From Papio anubis (Eukaryota; Chordata; Mammalia; Primates; Cercopithecidae), in the NCBI RefSeq assembly GCF_008728515.1, contig NC_044986.1, positions 50,518,855 through 50,582,854 on the forward strand: DNA of 64,000 nucleotides, in the 5' to 3' direction. Every line of letters begins with the position of its first letter. The stretch's first letter is position 1. A program made the translations under genes and the position numbers. Shown in pieces: positions 10,961 to 22,652 of the stretch. The notes under the pieces were generated by a model. The model had not been told where the DNA came from. It worked only from the letters and a program-made list of their open reading frames with translations, and did not search any database.

Positions 10961-11524
10961 TGGGAGATCATAATATGCCACCCCAAAATAGAATGGTTTG
11001 GCATAAGTATTGTTGACCTGAAAGCAACTAAGAAGCAGCAGATGAAGAAAAGCTCTCTGCCTCTATTTACCTAAAAGGAGGATATACATTTACAAAGACA
11101 AAAAATATCCCAGCTCCCCTCTAAACCAGGGAGAACAAATGTTAACCACTGAAGAGAACTTTAGACTGTTATGGGCCTGGAGATGGCACCACAGGAATCT
11201 ACATTAGCAAGCTTTACTTAGCCTTTATCTGCCTTTTCTTTGCCTTGCCTCAGGTTGCTATCGTTAGAAATTCAAAATCCTTTTCCTTTGTCACGTCACT
11301 TCCCTCAGACTTCACTGTTCTTTGTTAACAACGCATTATATAAGCTGAAATTCAAACTCACCTCCTTGACAGCTACTCATTCCCTTGCTGTCTTCCATGT
11401 ATATATGAAATACACATGTCAATAAACTTCTCTGGCTTTTCTCTTGTTAATCTCTCTTTTGTTCCATGGGTCCATTCCAACTAATGCTTTATAAGAGTTG
11501 AGGAAAAAAAAATTTCCTCTTCTA
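10961..11524 (+). mobile_element. Solo LTR, probably ERVL class
   Basis: The block starts TGGGAGATCATAATATGCC and contains a TATA-like ATTATATAAG near 11335 and an AATAAA signal at 11421-11426, followed by a T-rich stretch CTTTTCTCTTGTTAATC. That is the usual layout of an LTR R-U5 region. The length of about 560 bp fits an LTR. I recall similar sequence among ERVL-type LTRs but cannot name the subfamily, and no target duplication is clear. No coding remnant is attached. Confidence 0.6.
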
Positions 11525-14049
11525 AATAGCTATTTAGTATTTTCTGGCTGACAGTACAAGTTTATTGACACAGAACTCACATTTTATTCTCTTCAACACT
11601 GTTCTTTTAATCCACTTTAATGATAATCCTTAAAAATCGGTTTCTGTGTAAGAAGTTGATATGATATATGGAGGAAAAGGGCCACTTTTTAATTCTGGAA
11701 GTTAATGCAATGATATAAAGTAGAAAAATAGCATATCGTGAAATATATTTCATTTCAAACACAGACATATCCTTCTAAAATGCATCATCAGGAAATACTT
11801 AGACAGGAATAATAACAGTTCAAACTATGATTTCAAAACAGAGAATTTGACAATTCAAGTATGGATATGATAAGCCTCTATTCTGATTTTTTTCCCAAAT
11901 ATTCTGATAGTGGAAAATGTTCAAACACAATTTGAAGAAGGAGGACTGTGTACTATCTTATTTTCCTTCCTTATTTCTCTTATATACTTTAAAGTAATTT
12001 TATTCTGCAATATTGTGTCAATCTATGAATTTCTCAACCATTGTTTCTGAATTGCAATAAAGCCAAACCGAGCAAGATGGCCTTAATATTTCCCTCATCT
12101 TGACAAACTTTAAACAGTTTGCTTCCTGACTGCATGTCCTATTTTGTTTTCTTAGAGTGTTTACTTTTGAAAATTTTCCATTGTAAATTCTTCCTATGAC
12201 TCTTTAAGATATAAATATTTTCCCAGCCACTTGTTAATTTTATAACCCAGGGATGTCTCAGAAACCTTGGAGACATCCGTTTGAAATACTGTTATCCAGA
12301 AAGATATTTTCCTGTTCTCCCAGTTTGTATGTATAATAGGAGCCTAAATTTCATAAGCAACAATTAAATACAGGTGGTCCAAACTCAGGGAACAGCCTCC
12401 CATTTATTCTTCCAGTGTTTTCCACTAAAATTTTCTTGCATTTTGTCTAAAAAGAACTGAGTTCAATTTCTATCCATTATTGCAATAGCTTTGAATAAAG
12501 TCTTGCCTGTTCAACTCTATCTGGTATAATTTTCTTCAAGAGAACCTTAATTAGTCAAGTTCTAATTTGGCAATGGGATTCATATTGGAACTTAATTTTA
12601 TATTATAAAAATAGATAAATAATCACAAACATAAAATATGAATATATGTTTCCAACAACAATTGTGTGCATCAAACCAGGCGCTAAATATCAAAGGTATA
12701 AATTATCATAATAACAACTTTTGTGGTAATAGTTTTTTTTCTAGATGCACTAGATATGCCAATATTCTTAAAATAAAAATTTATTACAGATTAGCCAAAC
12801 AATACTTTTGCCAGACAAAAGTTTTATTCATTATTACAAGGATTCTAGACCTTTTAAAATTAAGATATTCTGTTTCAAAGTCAATGTACAAATTCCCCTA
12901 AGTTCTTAAAAAATAGGGGCAGGTTTCATGGTGACCTGTTCAAAGATCTATTGCTGAGATAGATTTTAGTAAATCAATTTCGTTCACTATCCCAGTTGGT
13001 CCCAAATATGAGTTTTTGTTATTACTTCAATTACCTTATTCATTACTTACTCAAAGTAATGTTTAAGTCTTATCCCATGCAGAAACTAGATGGTAAAGTT
13101 TTTAAAGTAACTATATTAGTAACTTATTTCCATGTAACTTGCTTTATTTTTGCCTGTCTTTAGAAAATTTATTACATAAAAAGTAATACAAATTAATTTT
13201 AATGTATTCCTAAAATTTCAAAATCTTGCTTTTTTAAAAAAATAGTTTTAATAATAAAAAAAACTATGAAAGAAAATAAGCCTTTCAGTGATCTATATTA
13301 TCCTAATGATGTTGTTATGTTATATAAATCAATAAATTGAATTCATTACTTGATTTTTATAGGTATTGTTCATCCAGTTTGTAGCAAAGGGAACATGGCT
13401 ATATACAGGAAACTGTCATTGTTGAGACTTTGGAGCTTAAAAGTACTTGGTAATTTTAAATGCAGGACATGTGTTTTCAAAACTATTCATAATTAAGAAA
13501 TTAAAAAGATTTTAGTAACATTTGTGAAAAACAGAAAGAAAATATTTCAAATCTTTGCTCTTCAGAGATAGTGCCTGGATTTTGTAGATTCCTTTTACCT
13601 CTACACTATGCTAAAACTGACTTTGTCTAAAATCAACTTTAGCTATAGATGATCACTTCCTATAAAGGCTTTTCTTTGTTATTGTCATAGCATTACAGAA
13701 TAATGATGACTTCAATATCACCTACACGGAAAAACTGCATAAGACTTTTGGGGAAAAAAAAAATGAGAGATTAAGAGCAAGTAAAGTTAAGGTGGTGTAG
13801 ATTAAAAAAAATGACATTATAGGTTAAGTATATTTTCAATGTCTCAATTATAATTGTAAAACTATAAATGCTGGTAGAGGTAACCTCATTAGAAATAACT
13901 TCTTATTCTGAGAGCGAAGAGAAAAACTGAAATGCTAAAATGGATACTCAATAGCATCAAGAAACACCAAATACCTGGCAAATATACAAAGATTATGTTC
14001 AATAACTCTGAACAAGGAAACAAGCAAAAAAGTAAGTGAAACATGAACA
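11525..14049. other. AT-rich stretch with no assigned feature
   Basis: About 2.5 kb with A/T runs and short open frames only. Nothing recognisable as gene, RNA or transposon. Heavily decayed L1 cannot be excluded. Confidence 0.45.
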
Positions 14050-14890
14050 AAAGAAATTACAGAAATCTAAACAAAGGTATAATATACAATATTAATGGAT
14101 TGTAAAACTCAGTAGCTTAAGGATGCTAAAATCTCATGTAATATCAATAAAAATTTCAGCAATTTTGAAGAAATTGAAGAATTAACTCTAAAACATATAT
14201 AATTCAAATTACAAAGTGCACACAAGTAATTTATGACCTTACTGGTTATTTCTATCAGCATATAAAGAAGAAAACATCTTAAACTATTACAAAAAATAAT
14301 AGGAAACATCTACTATTTTGGTTTTTTTTTTGCTAGCATAACCCTGATAACAAACCTGATAAAAATACATCAAAGAATAAAAACTACACATGAATATCCT
14401 CATTAACATAGATACAAAAATACTTAATGAATTTATTTAAAAAAATAATCAAATCCAGCAATCTATACAATGAATAATGCATTATGACGAAGTTGGTTTT
14501 ACCAAGAATGCATGGTTGGTTTAATGCATAAAATAAATAAAATCTTATTAACAGAATGAGCGGAAAAAAAACATAAACAACATAGAAAATCCATGTATCA
14601 AAAGTAAACACATATTCAAGACAAAAAAAAGTTAAGCAAATTAGGAATAAAAAATAACTTCCTCAATCTGATAAGCGAAATTTTTATATTAAAGAAAACA
14701 GAACTAAGCTAAACCTAAAGCTGATGGAAAGAAGAAGGCAAGATTATACAATCTTATAATTTCTATTCATCATGATAGTTGGAATTCCTAGCCACTGAAA
14801 CAAAGCAAGGATGAAAGACATATATTAACAACCGAGAAGAAAAATGCTCCTATTTAGAAACAGTATGATCGTTTATGTATAAAATATTAA
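14050..14890 (+). mobile_element. Old L1M ORF2 fragments, plus strand
   Basis: Two pieces are seen. The piece at 14050-14330 resembles ORF2 downstream of the reverse transcriptase core (ATGGATTGTAAAACTCAGTA, ATATCAATAAAAATTTCAGC). The piece at 14335-14890 resembles the reverse transcriptase region itself (AACCCTGATAAC, ACATAGATACAAAAAT, AAGAATGCATGGTTGGTTTAA, AACAAAGCAAGGATG). In the consensus the second lies upstream of the first, so they are out of order and probably derive from two insertions or a duplication. All frames are broken. Confidence 0.7.
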
Positions 14891-14893
14891 ATA

Positions 14894-15784
14894 CATGCAT
14901 TCCTCTTTTTATTGCTTTCTTTATTACTTTATTGAATTCCACAAATATGGCATTTAAAAAAAAAGTTTGAAGGTTTGTGGCAACCCTGTGTTCAGCAAAT
15001 TTATTAGCCCTTTTTTCCACGTACTCACATCATGTCTCTGTGTCACAGTTTGGTAATTAGTGAAATATTTCAACCTTTTTCATTATTATATCTGTTATGA
15101 TTATCTGTAATCAGTGGTTTTTACTATTAATTACTATTATAATTATTTTGGGGTGCCGCAAACCATTCCCATATCACATTGAACTTAAATCATGAAAAGT
15201 TTTGTGTGTTCTAATTGCTCCACCTACTGGCCATTCTCCCATCTTTATCTCTTCAGGCCTCTCCATTCCTTGAGACACAACAATATTAAAATTAGACCAA
15301 TTAATAACCCTACAATGACTTCTAAGGGTTCAAGTGAAAGAAAAAGTTGCACATCTCTCACCTTAAATCAAAAGCTAGAAATGATTGAGCTTAATGAGGA
15401 AGGCATGTTGAAACCAAGATAGGCTGAACGCTAGCCATCCTGCACCCAACAGTCAGCCAAGCTGTGAATTCAAAGAAAAACTTCTTAAGGGAAACTAAAA
15501 GTGCTATTCTAGTGAATACACAAATGATAAGAGAGCCAAAAAACCGTATTGGTGATAAGTAGAAAGTTTGAGCGATCTGAATAGAAGCTCAAACGAGACA
15601 CAATATTTTCTTAAACCAAAACCAAAGCCAGAGCAAGGACCTAGCTCCCTTCAAAGCTGTGAAGGCTGAGAGAGGTGAGGAAGCCACAGAAGAAAAATTG
15701 GAATCCAGCAGATGTTGATCCATAAGGCTTAAGGAAATAAGCCATCTCCGTAACACAAAAGTACAAGGTGAAGGAGCAACTACC
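14894..15784 (+). mobile_element. Tigger1 (TcMar-Tigger) 5' part
   Basis: The left terminal repeat starts CATGCATTCCTC at a TA dinucleotide (14892-14893), the pogo/Tigger target. Beyond it come the Tigger1 5' untranslated blocks (GAAGGTTTGTGGCAACCCTG, GTCTCTGTGTCACAGTTTGG, TTGGGGTGCC), then the start of the transposase frame. The copy ends abruptly at 15784, where a younger L1 begins, and I do not see its right terminal repeat. Tigger1 was active early in primate or pre-primate evolution and is extinct. Confidence 0.92.
15315..15784 (+). pseudogene. Tigger1 transposase remnant (frameshifted, truncated)
   Basis: The ATG at 15315 opens a frame whose first residues, MTSKGSSERKSCTSLTLNQ, closely resemble the N-terminus of Tigger1 transposase, a pogo-type DD[D/E] enzyme with CENP-B-like DNA-binding domains. 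The frame runs about 35 codons, then one base appears to be missing near 15412 and a stop follows at 15420. Nucleotide similarity continues past that point to 15784. The catalytic domain is absent because of the L1 junction, so no functional protein is possible. Confidence 0.85.
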
Positions 15785-18073
15785 TGATTACATCAATAGA
15801 TGCAGGAGAGACTTTTGATAAAATTCAACACCCTTCATGTCAAAAACTCTCAAAAAACTAGGTATTGAAGGAACATACTTTGAATTAATAAGAGCCATAT
15901 ATGAAAAATTGACAGTCAACATTACACTGAACTGGCAAAAGCTGGAGTATTTCCCTTGAAAACCAGCACAGGACAAAGATACTCCCTGTCACCACTCCTA
16001 TTCAACATACTATTGGAAATTCTGGCCAGAGCACTCAGGCAAGAGAAAGAAAAAGGGGCATCCAAATAGGAACAGAGGAAGTCAAATTATTCCTGCTAGC
16101 ACAAGACATGAACTTATATTCAGAAACCCTAAAAATCTAGACCCAAATGATCCTTAAACTGATAAACAACTTCAGCCAGTCTCAGGATACAAAATCAATG
16201 TACAAAAGTCAACTAGCACTCCTGGACACCAATAACAGTCAAGGATCCAAATCAGGAATGCAATCCCATTCATAATTGCCACACACATACACACACACAC
16301 ACACACCCCTAGAAATATAGTTAAACAGGAAGGTGACAGAGCTCTACCAAAATAACTACAAAACACTGCTTAAAGAAATCAGAGATGACACAAACAAATG
16401 GAAAACATTCCATGCTAGTGAATAGAAAATATTATTTTTGCTAAAATGCCTATAATATCCAAAGTAATTTATAGATTCACTGTTATTCCTATTAAACTAC
16501 CAATGACATTCTTCACAGAAATAGAAAAGGCTATTTTAATATTCATATGGAACCAAAAAAGAGCCTGAATAGCCAAGGTATTCCTAAGCAAAAAAATACA
16601 AAACTGGAAGCATCTGGCTACCCAACTTCAAACTATACTACAGGGCTACAGTAACCAAAACAGCATGGTACTGGTACAAAAACAGGCACATAGACCAATG
16701 GAATAGAACAGAGAACGCAGAAATAAGGTTGCATGCCTACAACTATCTGATCTTTGACAAAGCTGACAAAAACAATTAATGGGGAAAGGACTCCCTATTC
16801 AGTAAATGTGTTGGGAGAAATGACTAGCCATAAGCAGAAGATTAAAACTGGACCCCTCCTTATACCATATACAGAAATGAACTCAAGATGCATTAAAGAC
16901 TTAAATGTAAACCCAAAAACTATAAAAACTCATTTCCCTGGACATAGGAACAGGCAAAGATTGCATGACCAATATACAAAAACAATTGCAACAAAAGTCA
17001 AAGTTGACAAATGAGATCTAATTAAGCTAAAGAGATTCTGTACAACAAAAGAAACCATCAACAGAGTGAACAGACAAACCTACAGAATGGGAGAAAATTT
17101 TTACGAACTATGCATCTGACAAAGGTCTAATATCCAGCATCTAAAAGGAATTTAAGCAAATTCATAAGGAAAAAAAAAACATTAAAAAGTGGGCAAAGGA
17201 CATGAAGAGACACTTTTCAAAGCAAAACATACATATGGGCAACAAGCGTATGAAAAAAATCCCAACATCCTTGATCATTAGAGAAATCCAAGTCAAAACC
17301 ACAATAAGATACCATCTCACACCAGTCAAAATGGCTATTATTACAATTTAAAAAGTCAAAAAATAGCAGATGCGTGTGAGGTTGCAGAAAAAAAGCAATG
17401 CTTATACACTGCTGGTGGGAGTGGAAAATAGTCCAACCATTGTGGAAGAGAGTGTGGTGATTCCTCACGGACCTAAGAACAGAAATACCATTTGACCCTG
17501 CAATCCCATTACTGAGTTTATACCCAAAGGAATAAGAATTGTTCTATCATAAAGATACATGCATGTGAATGTTCATTGTGGCACTATTCACAATAGCAAA
17601 GACATGGAATCAACTTAAATGCCCACTAATGGTCAAATGGATAAAGAAAACATGGTACATAAACCACATTTGGAATGCAGTACATTCCATGTGTACCACG
17701 TGGAATACTATGATGCCATATAAAGGACGAGATCATGTCTTTTGCAGGAACATGGATGCAGCTGGAGGCAATTATCCTTGGCAAACTAATGCAGGAGTAG
17801 AAAACAAAATACTGTATGCTCTCACTTGTAAGTGGGATATGAACGATGATAACATGTGGACACATAGAGGGGAACAACACACACTGAGGCTTATAGAAGG
17901 GTGGAGTGTAGGAGGAGGGAGAGGATCAGGAAAAATAACTAGTGCATACTAGGTTTAATGTCTGAGTGATGAAATGATTTGTACAACCAACCCCCATGAC
18001 ACAAGTTTACCTACATAACAAACATGGACACGTACTCCTGAACATAAAATAAAAGTTAAATTAAAAAAAAAAA
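15785..18073 (+). mobile_element. L1PB/L1PA-age L1, 5'-truncated, plus strand
   Basis: About 2.3 kb collinear with L1 from the reverse transcriptase region (ATAGATGCAGG..., TATTCAACATACTATTGG) through the ORF2 end to the 3' UTR (GGATCAGGAAAAATAACTA, GACACAAGTTTACCTACATAAC) and an A tail at about 18061-18073. The 3' UTR wording is that of primate-era L1PB or older L1PA copies. The YADD-region nucleotides are mutated and many stops and indels break ORF2, so it is inactive. A CA array has grown at 16279-16307. Confidence 0.92.
16279..16307. repeat. (CA)n microsatellite inside L1
   Basis: Nearly pure CA array with one TA interruption. It replaces the AATTGCTTCAAAG-type stretch expected at this L1 position. 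Confidence 0.93.
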
Positions 18074-18540
18074 CTAAAAATTACATGCAATATTTGTAAT
18101 GGTACAAATATATTTATGTAACTGCAAAAAAGAGAGACTTTTTTAATCTGTAAGGTTTTAACTCTTTTAAAAAGATAATGTATTAGCATATTGTTTTACT
18201 TTTTTTTTTTTTTTTTTTTTTAACGTACAAGTTCTTATTTCTACCATGTTGGTCTGCTTCTTTGTATTTTTTCTGGCTCAACCCAAATCAGTCTTTTCAA
18301 AGTTTATCTACATTGGTTAGAGATGGAGCCTTACAGAACACTGAATTGAAGGTAGACATCCAAGCAGTTATTGTATGGAACAGATCTGTATAATAAATAT
18401 GAACATGTGTAATGTGTGTGGGCTTATAGTATTAACAATATGTATTATGTCTTTTTGTTCTTTATGTGTATTGTTTGTGTACCTGTGAATTTCAGTATTT
18501 GTGAGCTATGCATTGATGTATACCACAGTTAAATAAATGA
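18074..18540. other. Unassigned segment with a 22-base T run; possible minus-strand retrocopy
   Basis: T22 at 18200-18221 is followed by about 320 bases matching no element I know. On the minus strand this reads as sequence ending in AATAAGAACTTG and then poly-A, which would suit a short mRNA 3' end retroposed on that strand. I see no target duplication and no coding frame, so this is only a suggestion. 18074-18199 is AT-rich and unassigned. Confidence 0.3.
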
Positions 18541-18618
18541 ATTAGTTGCAGAAAAAGGAAGATCAAAGCTGGAAGACTTTATCTATCTGATTATAAGATG
18601 TATTAAAAAGCCATAGAA

Positions 18619-18660
18619 ATACATACATACATACATACATACATACATACATACATACAT
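18619..18660. repeat. (ATAC)n tetranucleotide microsatellite
   Basis: About ten and a half pure ATAC units within the L1M sequence. It is pure enough to be polymorphic. Confidence 0.97.
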
Positions 18661-18676
18661 AAGTGGAGTAGAATAG

Positions 18677-18940
18677 TAGGAATTGGTCAACTTTATCTGT
18701 AAAGCGCCAGATATTAAGTATTTCAGGTGTTGTGGACCACATATGAGGTGTCTGTCACTTTTTGCCCCTCTTCCTCCTCCTTTCTCCTCTTCTGCCTCTT
18801 TTTCTACCTCTTATTTTGACAATACTTTAAAGATTCCAAAATCACTATTAGTTTGTGAACCATATAAATACAGCTCAGGAGTCATAATTTGGCAATTTTT
18901 GGAACAAAGGCAAAAAACAGACCTACAGTAGCCTTTCCAC
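18677..18940 (+). mobile_element. hAT-Charlie-type MITE inserted in L1M
   Basis: The left part matches a familiar hAT MITE opening (GGTCAACTTTATCTGTAAAG, GCCAGATATTAAGTATTTCAGG, TTGTGGACCACATATGAGGT). The right part ends CCTACAGTAGCCTTTCCAC. The surrounding L1M resumes in register on both sides. A pyrimidine-rich stretch at about 18760-18815 has expanded inside it. I cannot name the family with certainty, and the flanking octamers do not match. Confidence 0.7.
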
Positions 18941-19660
18941 TAACACTTAACAGGAATTTGATGGATCAGGAAAAATCTTTTTAACAAATGATGCTAGGAC
19001 AACTGGGCATCTATATGAAAAACAAAAGTTAACCTTAACCTCTACCTCCTAACAAACACAAAATTAATTAAAGAAGGAGCAAAGTTAAGTGTAAAAGACT
19101 ACAAAGTATTTAGAAGAAAAAGGGATTATTTTCACAGCCTGCTGTGAGACAACACAGTAAGCAACAACCATAAGAGACAACTTTAATATATTAGAGTTTC
19201 TTAAAAATTTAAACTTTTTTTCTTCAAAAGATACCTCTACATAAATTATAAACTGGAAGAAAAATATTTGCAGAACATATGTCTAACAAACACTTGTATG
19301 CCGAATACACAAAACTGTATGACAACTCAATAATATAAGGACAAATTTTAAAATGGACAAAATACTTGAAAGAAACTTCCTGAAGGAATGTGCATGAATA
19401 AGTAATAATTACATGTAGTGCTCAATATCCATTGATAAAATTTATTAAATAGGCAAAATGAATCTATAGTGATAGAAAATAAATCAGGGGTTGCTTGGGG
19501 AAAAGGATGGAGAAAATTAATTGGAAAAAAGTACGTGGGAACTCTTTAATTTAAATGTTCTATACCTTGTACGGAATTGTAGTTACATATGTGTATATAC
19601 TTTTCCAAACTGTACAGTTAATGTTGGTATATTTCAGTGATCTTAATGTAGGTAAATCTA

Positions 19661-20068
19661 ACCTCAAATATCCATAAAAATAATAATCATATGGAAGATC
19701 ACTTCCAAATTGGTGGAGGAATAGTTGAAAAAATAGTCTAATATTATCACTTTTTAATCTGGATAATGTCTCCATGATAGTTTGCTATGACATTCAATTT
19801 ATTCTGTATATAACTGAAATTTTAAAACTCTTAAGCTAAAAAGCATTTGTCACATGCTTTTGCTGAAATATTGGTTCCTTGTAACTTCTCACTAATTAAA
19901 GCAGACATCTAAAGGTGATTTATTTACCATCCAGAAAACTAAGAGGACAAAGATTCACTTGTGTCCACAAGAAAATCAAGTGATCCAGGAGAATGTGCTT
20001 CACTATTTTTTCCTTTTCCTGACCCTTAAACAGCTTATAATTCCTCTTGCTAAAAAAGGAAAATGGAT
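19661..20068. other. Unassigned stretch
   Basis: About 400 bases of AT-rich sequence between L1M and an Alu. Nothing recognisable. Confidence 0.45.
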
Positions 20069-20345
20069 GGCTGGGCATGGTGCTCCCACGTACAATCCTA
20101 GCACTTTGGGAGGATAAGGAGGGCGAATCACTTGAGGTCGGGAGTTCCAGACCAGCCTGGCCAATATGGCGATACCTCGTCTCTACTAAAAATATACAAA
20201 TTAGTCAAGGTGGTGGCTCACACTCATAATCCCAGCTCCTAGAGTGGCTGAGGCATGAGAATCACTTGAACCCGGGAGGTGGAGATTGCAGTGAGTGGAG
20301 ATCATGTCCCTGAACTCCAGCCTGGGTGACAGAATGAGACTCTGT

Positions 20346-20382
<37 letters not shown>
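20069..20382 (+). mobile_element. Alu, plus strand, with 36-base A tail
   Basis: Starts GGCTGGGCATGGTGC and carries both monomers, with a shortened linker region and scattered substitutions. It ends CTCTGTC followed by about 36 A at 20347-20382, then GAAA/GAAAA units to about 20405. The flanks share only short AAAAGGAA similarity, so no duplication is claimed. Confidence 0.95.
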
Positions 20383-20384
<2 letters not shown>

Positions 20385-20405
20385 AAGAAAGAAAAGAAAA
20401 GAAAA

Positions 20406-21229
20406 GGAAGCAAAGAAAATAGAAAAGTTACTTCCCCTAAGGTAACCATAGGAGTTTTCTTCACTATATTTAGGAACATAATTAGCTTTAAAAAAAAAAA
20501 AATGATGCATGCTTGCTTTCTCTCTGTGTAGAACTACATTATGCAGAAGTGTTAATGATGCTTTCAAGGTGGCAATGTTATCCCACAACATATAATTTCC
20601 TCTCTTAAAAGTACTATCTTTGAAATGGGCTCACATGATATGTAAATATATGGCAATAAATGTATAGTCTCATTACAAACTATAATAATTATTCCATATA
20701 TATGTAAAACATGAACTACTATAATTGGGTGTAAAACCAAGGTTGTAAATTTGATTTTAATAATTTGCCTATAATATTTATCAGTCCAAAGTGATTTGAA
20801 TAGGAAATCTGTTTATTATCAGGAGTTTTACAATATTCTCACATTACCTCTGTCATTATGTATGAGACAAATCATGACATGACATCATATGACAGGTGTA
20901 GCAGATGCTGTGCATCAGCTTACACAAAACTTATTCCAACTACCTCCTTTGCACATGTTTCTGAACTGCAGAACTGAGAAGCTAAAATTATACTTAAAAG
21001 ATTCAATTGCAGCTATGATTCTATGTATGATTGGGGTTACTCTGACAAGATTATTTTTACATTGTTCAGAATGTATTATGAAGGGGACAGGTGTTATACT
21101 CTTTGCAGGTACAAATCATGGCAGAAGTGCTGTGGTTCTAGTGTTGGCTGTGGTTCTGTAGTTGGTAATGCCAGCACCAGCTTTCTGGAACCAGGCATCT
21201 GGATCATGTGAAAGGCAGCATTTCCCAGG
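20406..21229. other. Unassigned stretch, possibly an older LTR
   Basis: Contains an A run at 20491-20502. The segment 20890-21229, together with 21589-21775 beyond the THE1 LTR, has an LTR-like feel (AATAAAACCC near 21697 and CCTAACTGATATTGC near 21751). I cannot assign it, so it is not listed as a transposon. Confidence 0.3.
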
Positions 21230-21588
21230 TGATATGGTGTGGCTATGTCCCCACCCAAATCTCATCTCGAATTGTAGCTCTGATAATTCCCTTGTGTTGT
21301 GAGAGGGACCCAGTGGGAGATAATTGAATCATGGGGGCAGTTTCTCCCATAGTGTTCTCATGGTAGTGAATACGTCTCATGTGCTCTGATGGCTTTATAA
21401 GGGGAAACTCCCTTCACCTGGCTCTCACTGTCTTGTCTGCCACCATGGGAAACATGTCTTTCTCCTTTCACCATGATTGTGAGGCCTCCCCAGCCACGTG
21501 GACCTGTGAGTCCATTAAACCTCTTTCTCTTGTAAATCATCCAGTCTCAGGTGTGTCTTTGTCAGCAGTGTGAAAATGGCCAAATACA
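21230..21588 (+). mobile_element. Solo MaLR LTR (THE1/MST type)
   Basis: It starts TGATATGGTGTGGCTATGTC and ends GAAAATGGCCAAATACA. Classic MaLR blocks lie between: GTCCCCACCCAAATCTCATC, GGGACCCAGTGGGAGATAAT and GAGGCCTCCCCAGCCACGTG. An ATTAAA signal sits near 21514. At about 359 bp it is a complete LTR with no internal region attached. The flanking pentamers CCAGG and CTATA do not match, so the expected 5-bp duplication is lost or the LTR is recombinant. THE1 and MSTA are close relatives, and I cannot separate them here. Confidence 0.93.
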
Positions 21589-21986
21589 CTATAGCAGATC
21601 AGTTATGCTGTGGTTTTGCACCTCATTCCTGGCAGGTCAAAACAGAATCTATCTCTTCCATCCTTTCAATAATATGTGAGCTATTTATGCCACTTAATAA
21701 AACCCTTCAGTTTGAAGAAGCTAGAGTATATTGTTTTTTGTACCTAATATCCCTAACTGATATTGCAGACTTCACATGAAAAACATCCTGTTGAAGATGG
21801 GGAACTGGAAGTAGAAGATTGTTTCCCTAGGGACATATGATATTTAAAAAAAGCTACAGGTAGCTGGTCTTTACTGTGTACATGATCAATCTCTTACCCA
21901 AAATACTATAGTGGTATTCACTGCTATAACTATTTACAGTATATTCAGCTGTTTCCTTACAGTCTTAACAAAACCATCTTCTCATC
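21589..21986. other. Unassigned stretch between two MaLR LTRs
   Basis: About 400 bases. The first 190 may continue an older LTR interrupted by THE1/MST. The rest is AT-rich with no call. Confidence 0.35.
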
Positions 21987-22361
21987 TGTTATGACATGCA
22001 TGTGTCCCCCAAATTTCATGTATTGGCAACTAAATGCCCAAACTCATATGTTGATGATATTTGGAGATGGGGCCTTTGGAGGAGGTAATCAAGATTAGAT
22101 AAGGTCATTAGAGTTGGTCCCCCATGTTGAGACTGGTGGCTTTAGAAGAAAAGAAAGAGAGATGTGAGCTGACTTGCATGCTCTTGCCCTCTTACTATGC
22201 GATGCCCTCTCACCATGTATGATACAGCAACAAAACCCTCACCAGATGTCAATGCCGTACTCTTGGACTTCCTAGCCTCCAGAACCATATGAAATATTTT
22301 TTTTTCTTTATAAATTACCCAGTCCATAGTATTCTGTTACAGAAACAGAAAATCAATGAAG
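21987..22361 (+). mobile_element. Solo MaLR LTR (MLT1/MSTD type)
   Basis: Starts TGTTATGACATGCATGTGTC and carries MLT1-group blocks: TTTGGAGATGGGGCCTTTGG, AGGAGGTAATCAAGATTAGA, TCTTGGACTTCCTAGCCTCC and TAAATTACCCAGTCCATAGT. It ends in a decayed right edge near 22361. Older than the THE1/MST LTR by divergence. No internal region remains. Confidence 0.88.
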
Positions 22362-22622
22362 ATACCATCTCATACCTGGTTTTGTCTATATCTTGTGAGA
22401 ACCTCACAACTATAATTCTTCTTTATAACACATCAATTAAAATAGAGTCTAGACAAAATGTCAGTATTAAAGAAATCAGAAAAACAGGGCTGGGTTGATA
22501 ATAAGGCCACAATATTTGCTGCCTCTGAGAGTTTGGGAAGGGATGGATTTGAAGAAGAAGTTTTCTGCTGGCATATCTGGTTCTTATTCATATGCACACA
22601 AGCTTAAGGGGAAAAATTCAGA

Positions 22623-22652
22623 CTTTTAAGCAATCTTTTGATTGCTTAAAAG
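22623..22652. repeat. Perfect short hairpin, 13-bp arms, TTTT loop
   Basis: CTTTTAAGCAATC at 22623-22635 is exactly complementary to GATTGCTTAAAAG at 22640-22652, with TTTT between. No run of T follows on either strand, and the context gives no reason to call it a terminator or an RNA gene. Confidence 0.9.

Larger units (their letters stand above)
18541..19660 (+). mobile_element. Old L1M 3' portion, split by a hAT MITE
   Basis: The piece at 18541-18676 has AAGATCAAAGCTGGAAGAC and the block near GTGGAGTAGAATAG. The piece at 18941-19660 resumes at the next consensus position with AAATGATGCTAGGACAACTGG, AAATATTTGCAGAACATATG and 3' UTR blocks such as ATCTATAGTGATAGAAAA and GGGTTGCTTGGGG. The MITE accounts for the break. 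This may be the same ancestral L1M as 14335-14890, separated by the Tigger1 and L1PB insertions. Confidence 0.75.

Noticed and set aside
17569..17952. 127-codon frame in the 15.8-18.1 kb L1
   Set aside because: It is the remnant ORF2 C-terminus of a dead L1 with upstream stops and frameshifts, not a separate gene.
21379..21573. 64-codon frame with a start in good context
   Set aside because: It lies inside the THE1/MST LTR.
22623..22652. Rho-independent-type terminator
   Set aside because: The organism is a primate, no T run follows the stem, and no transcription unit is present.
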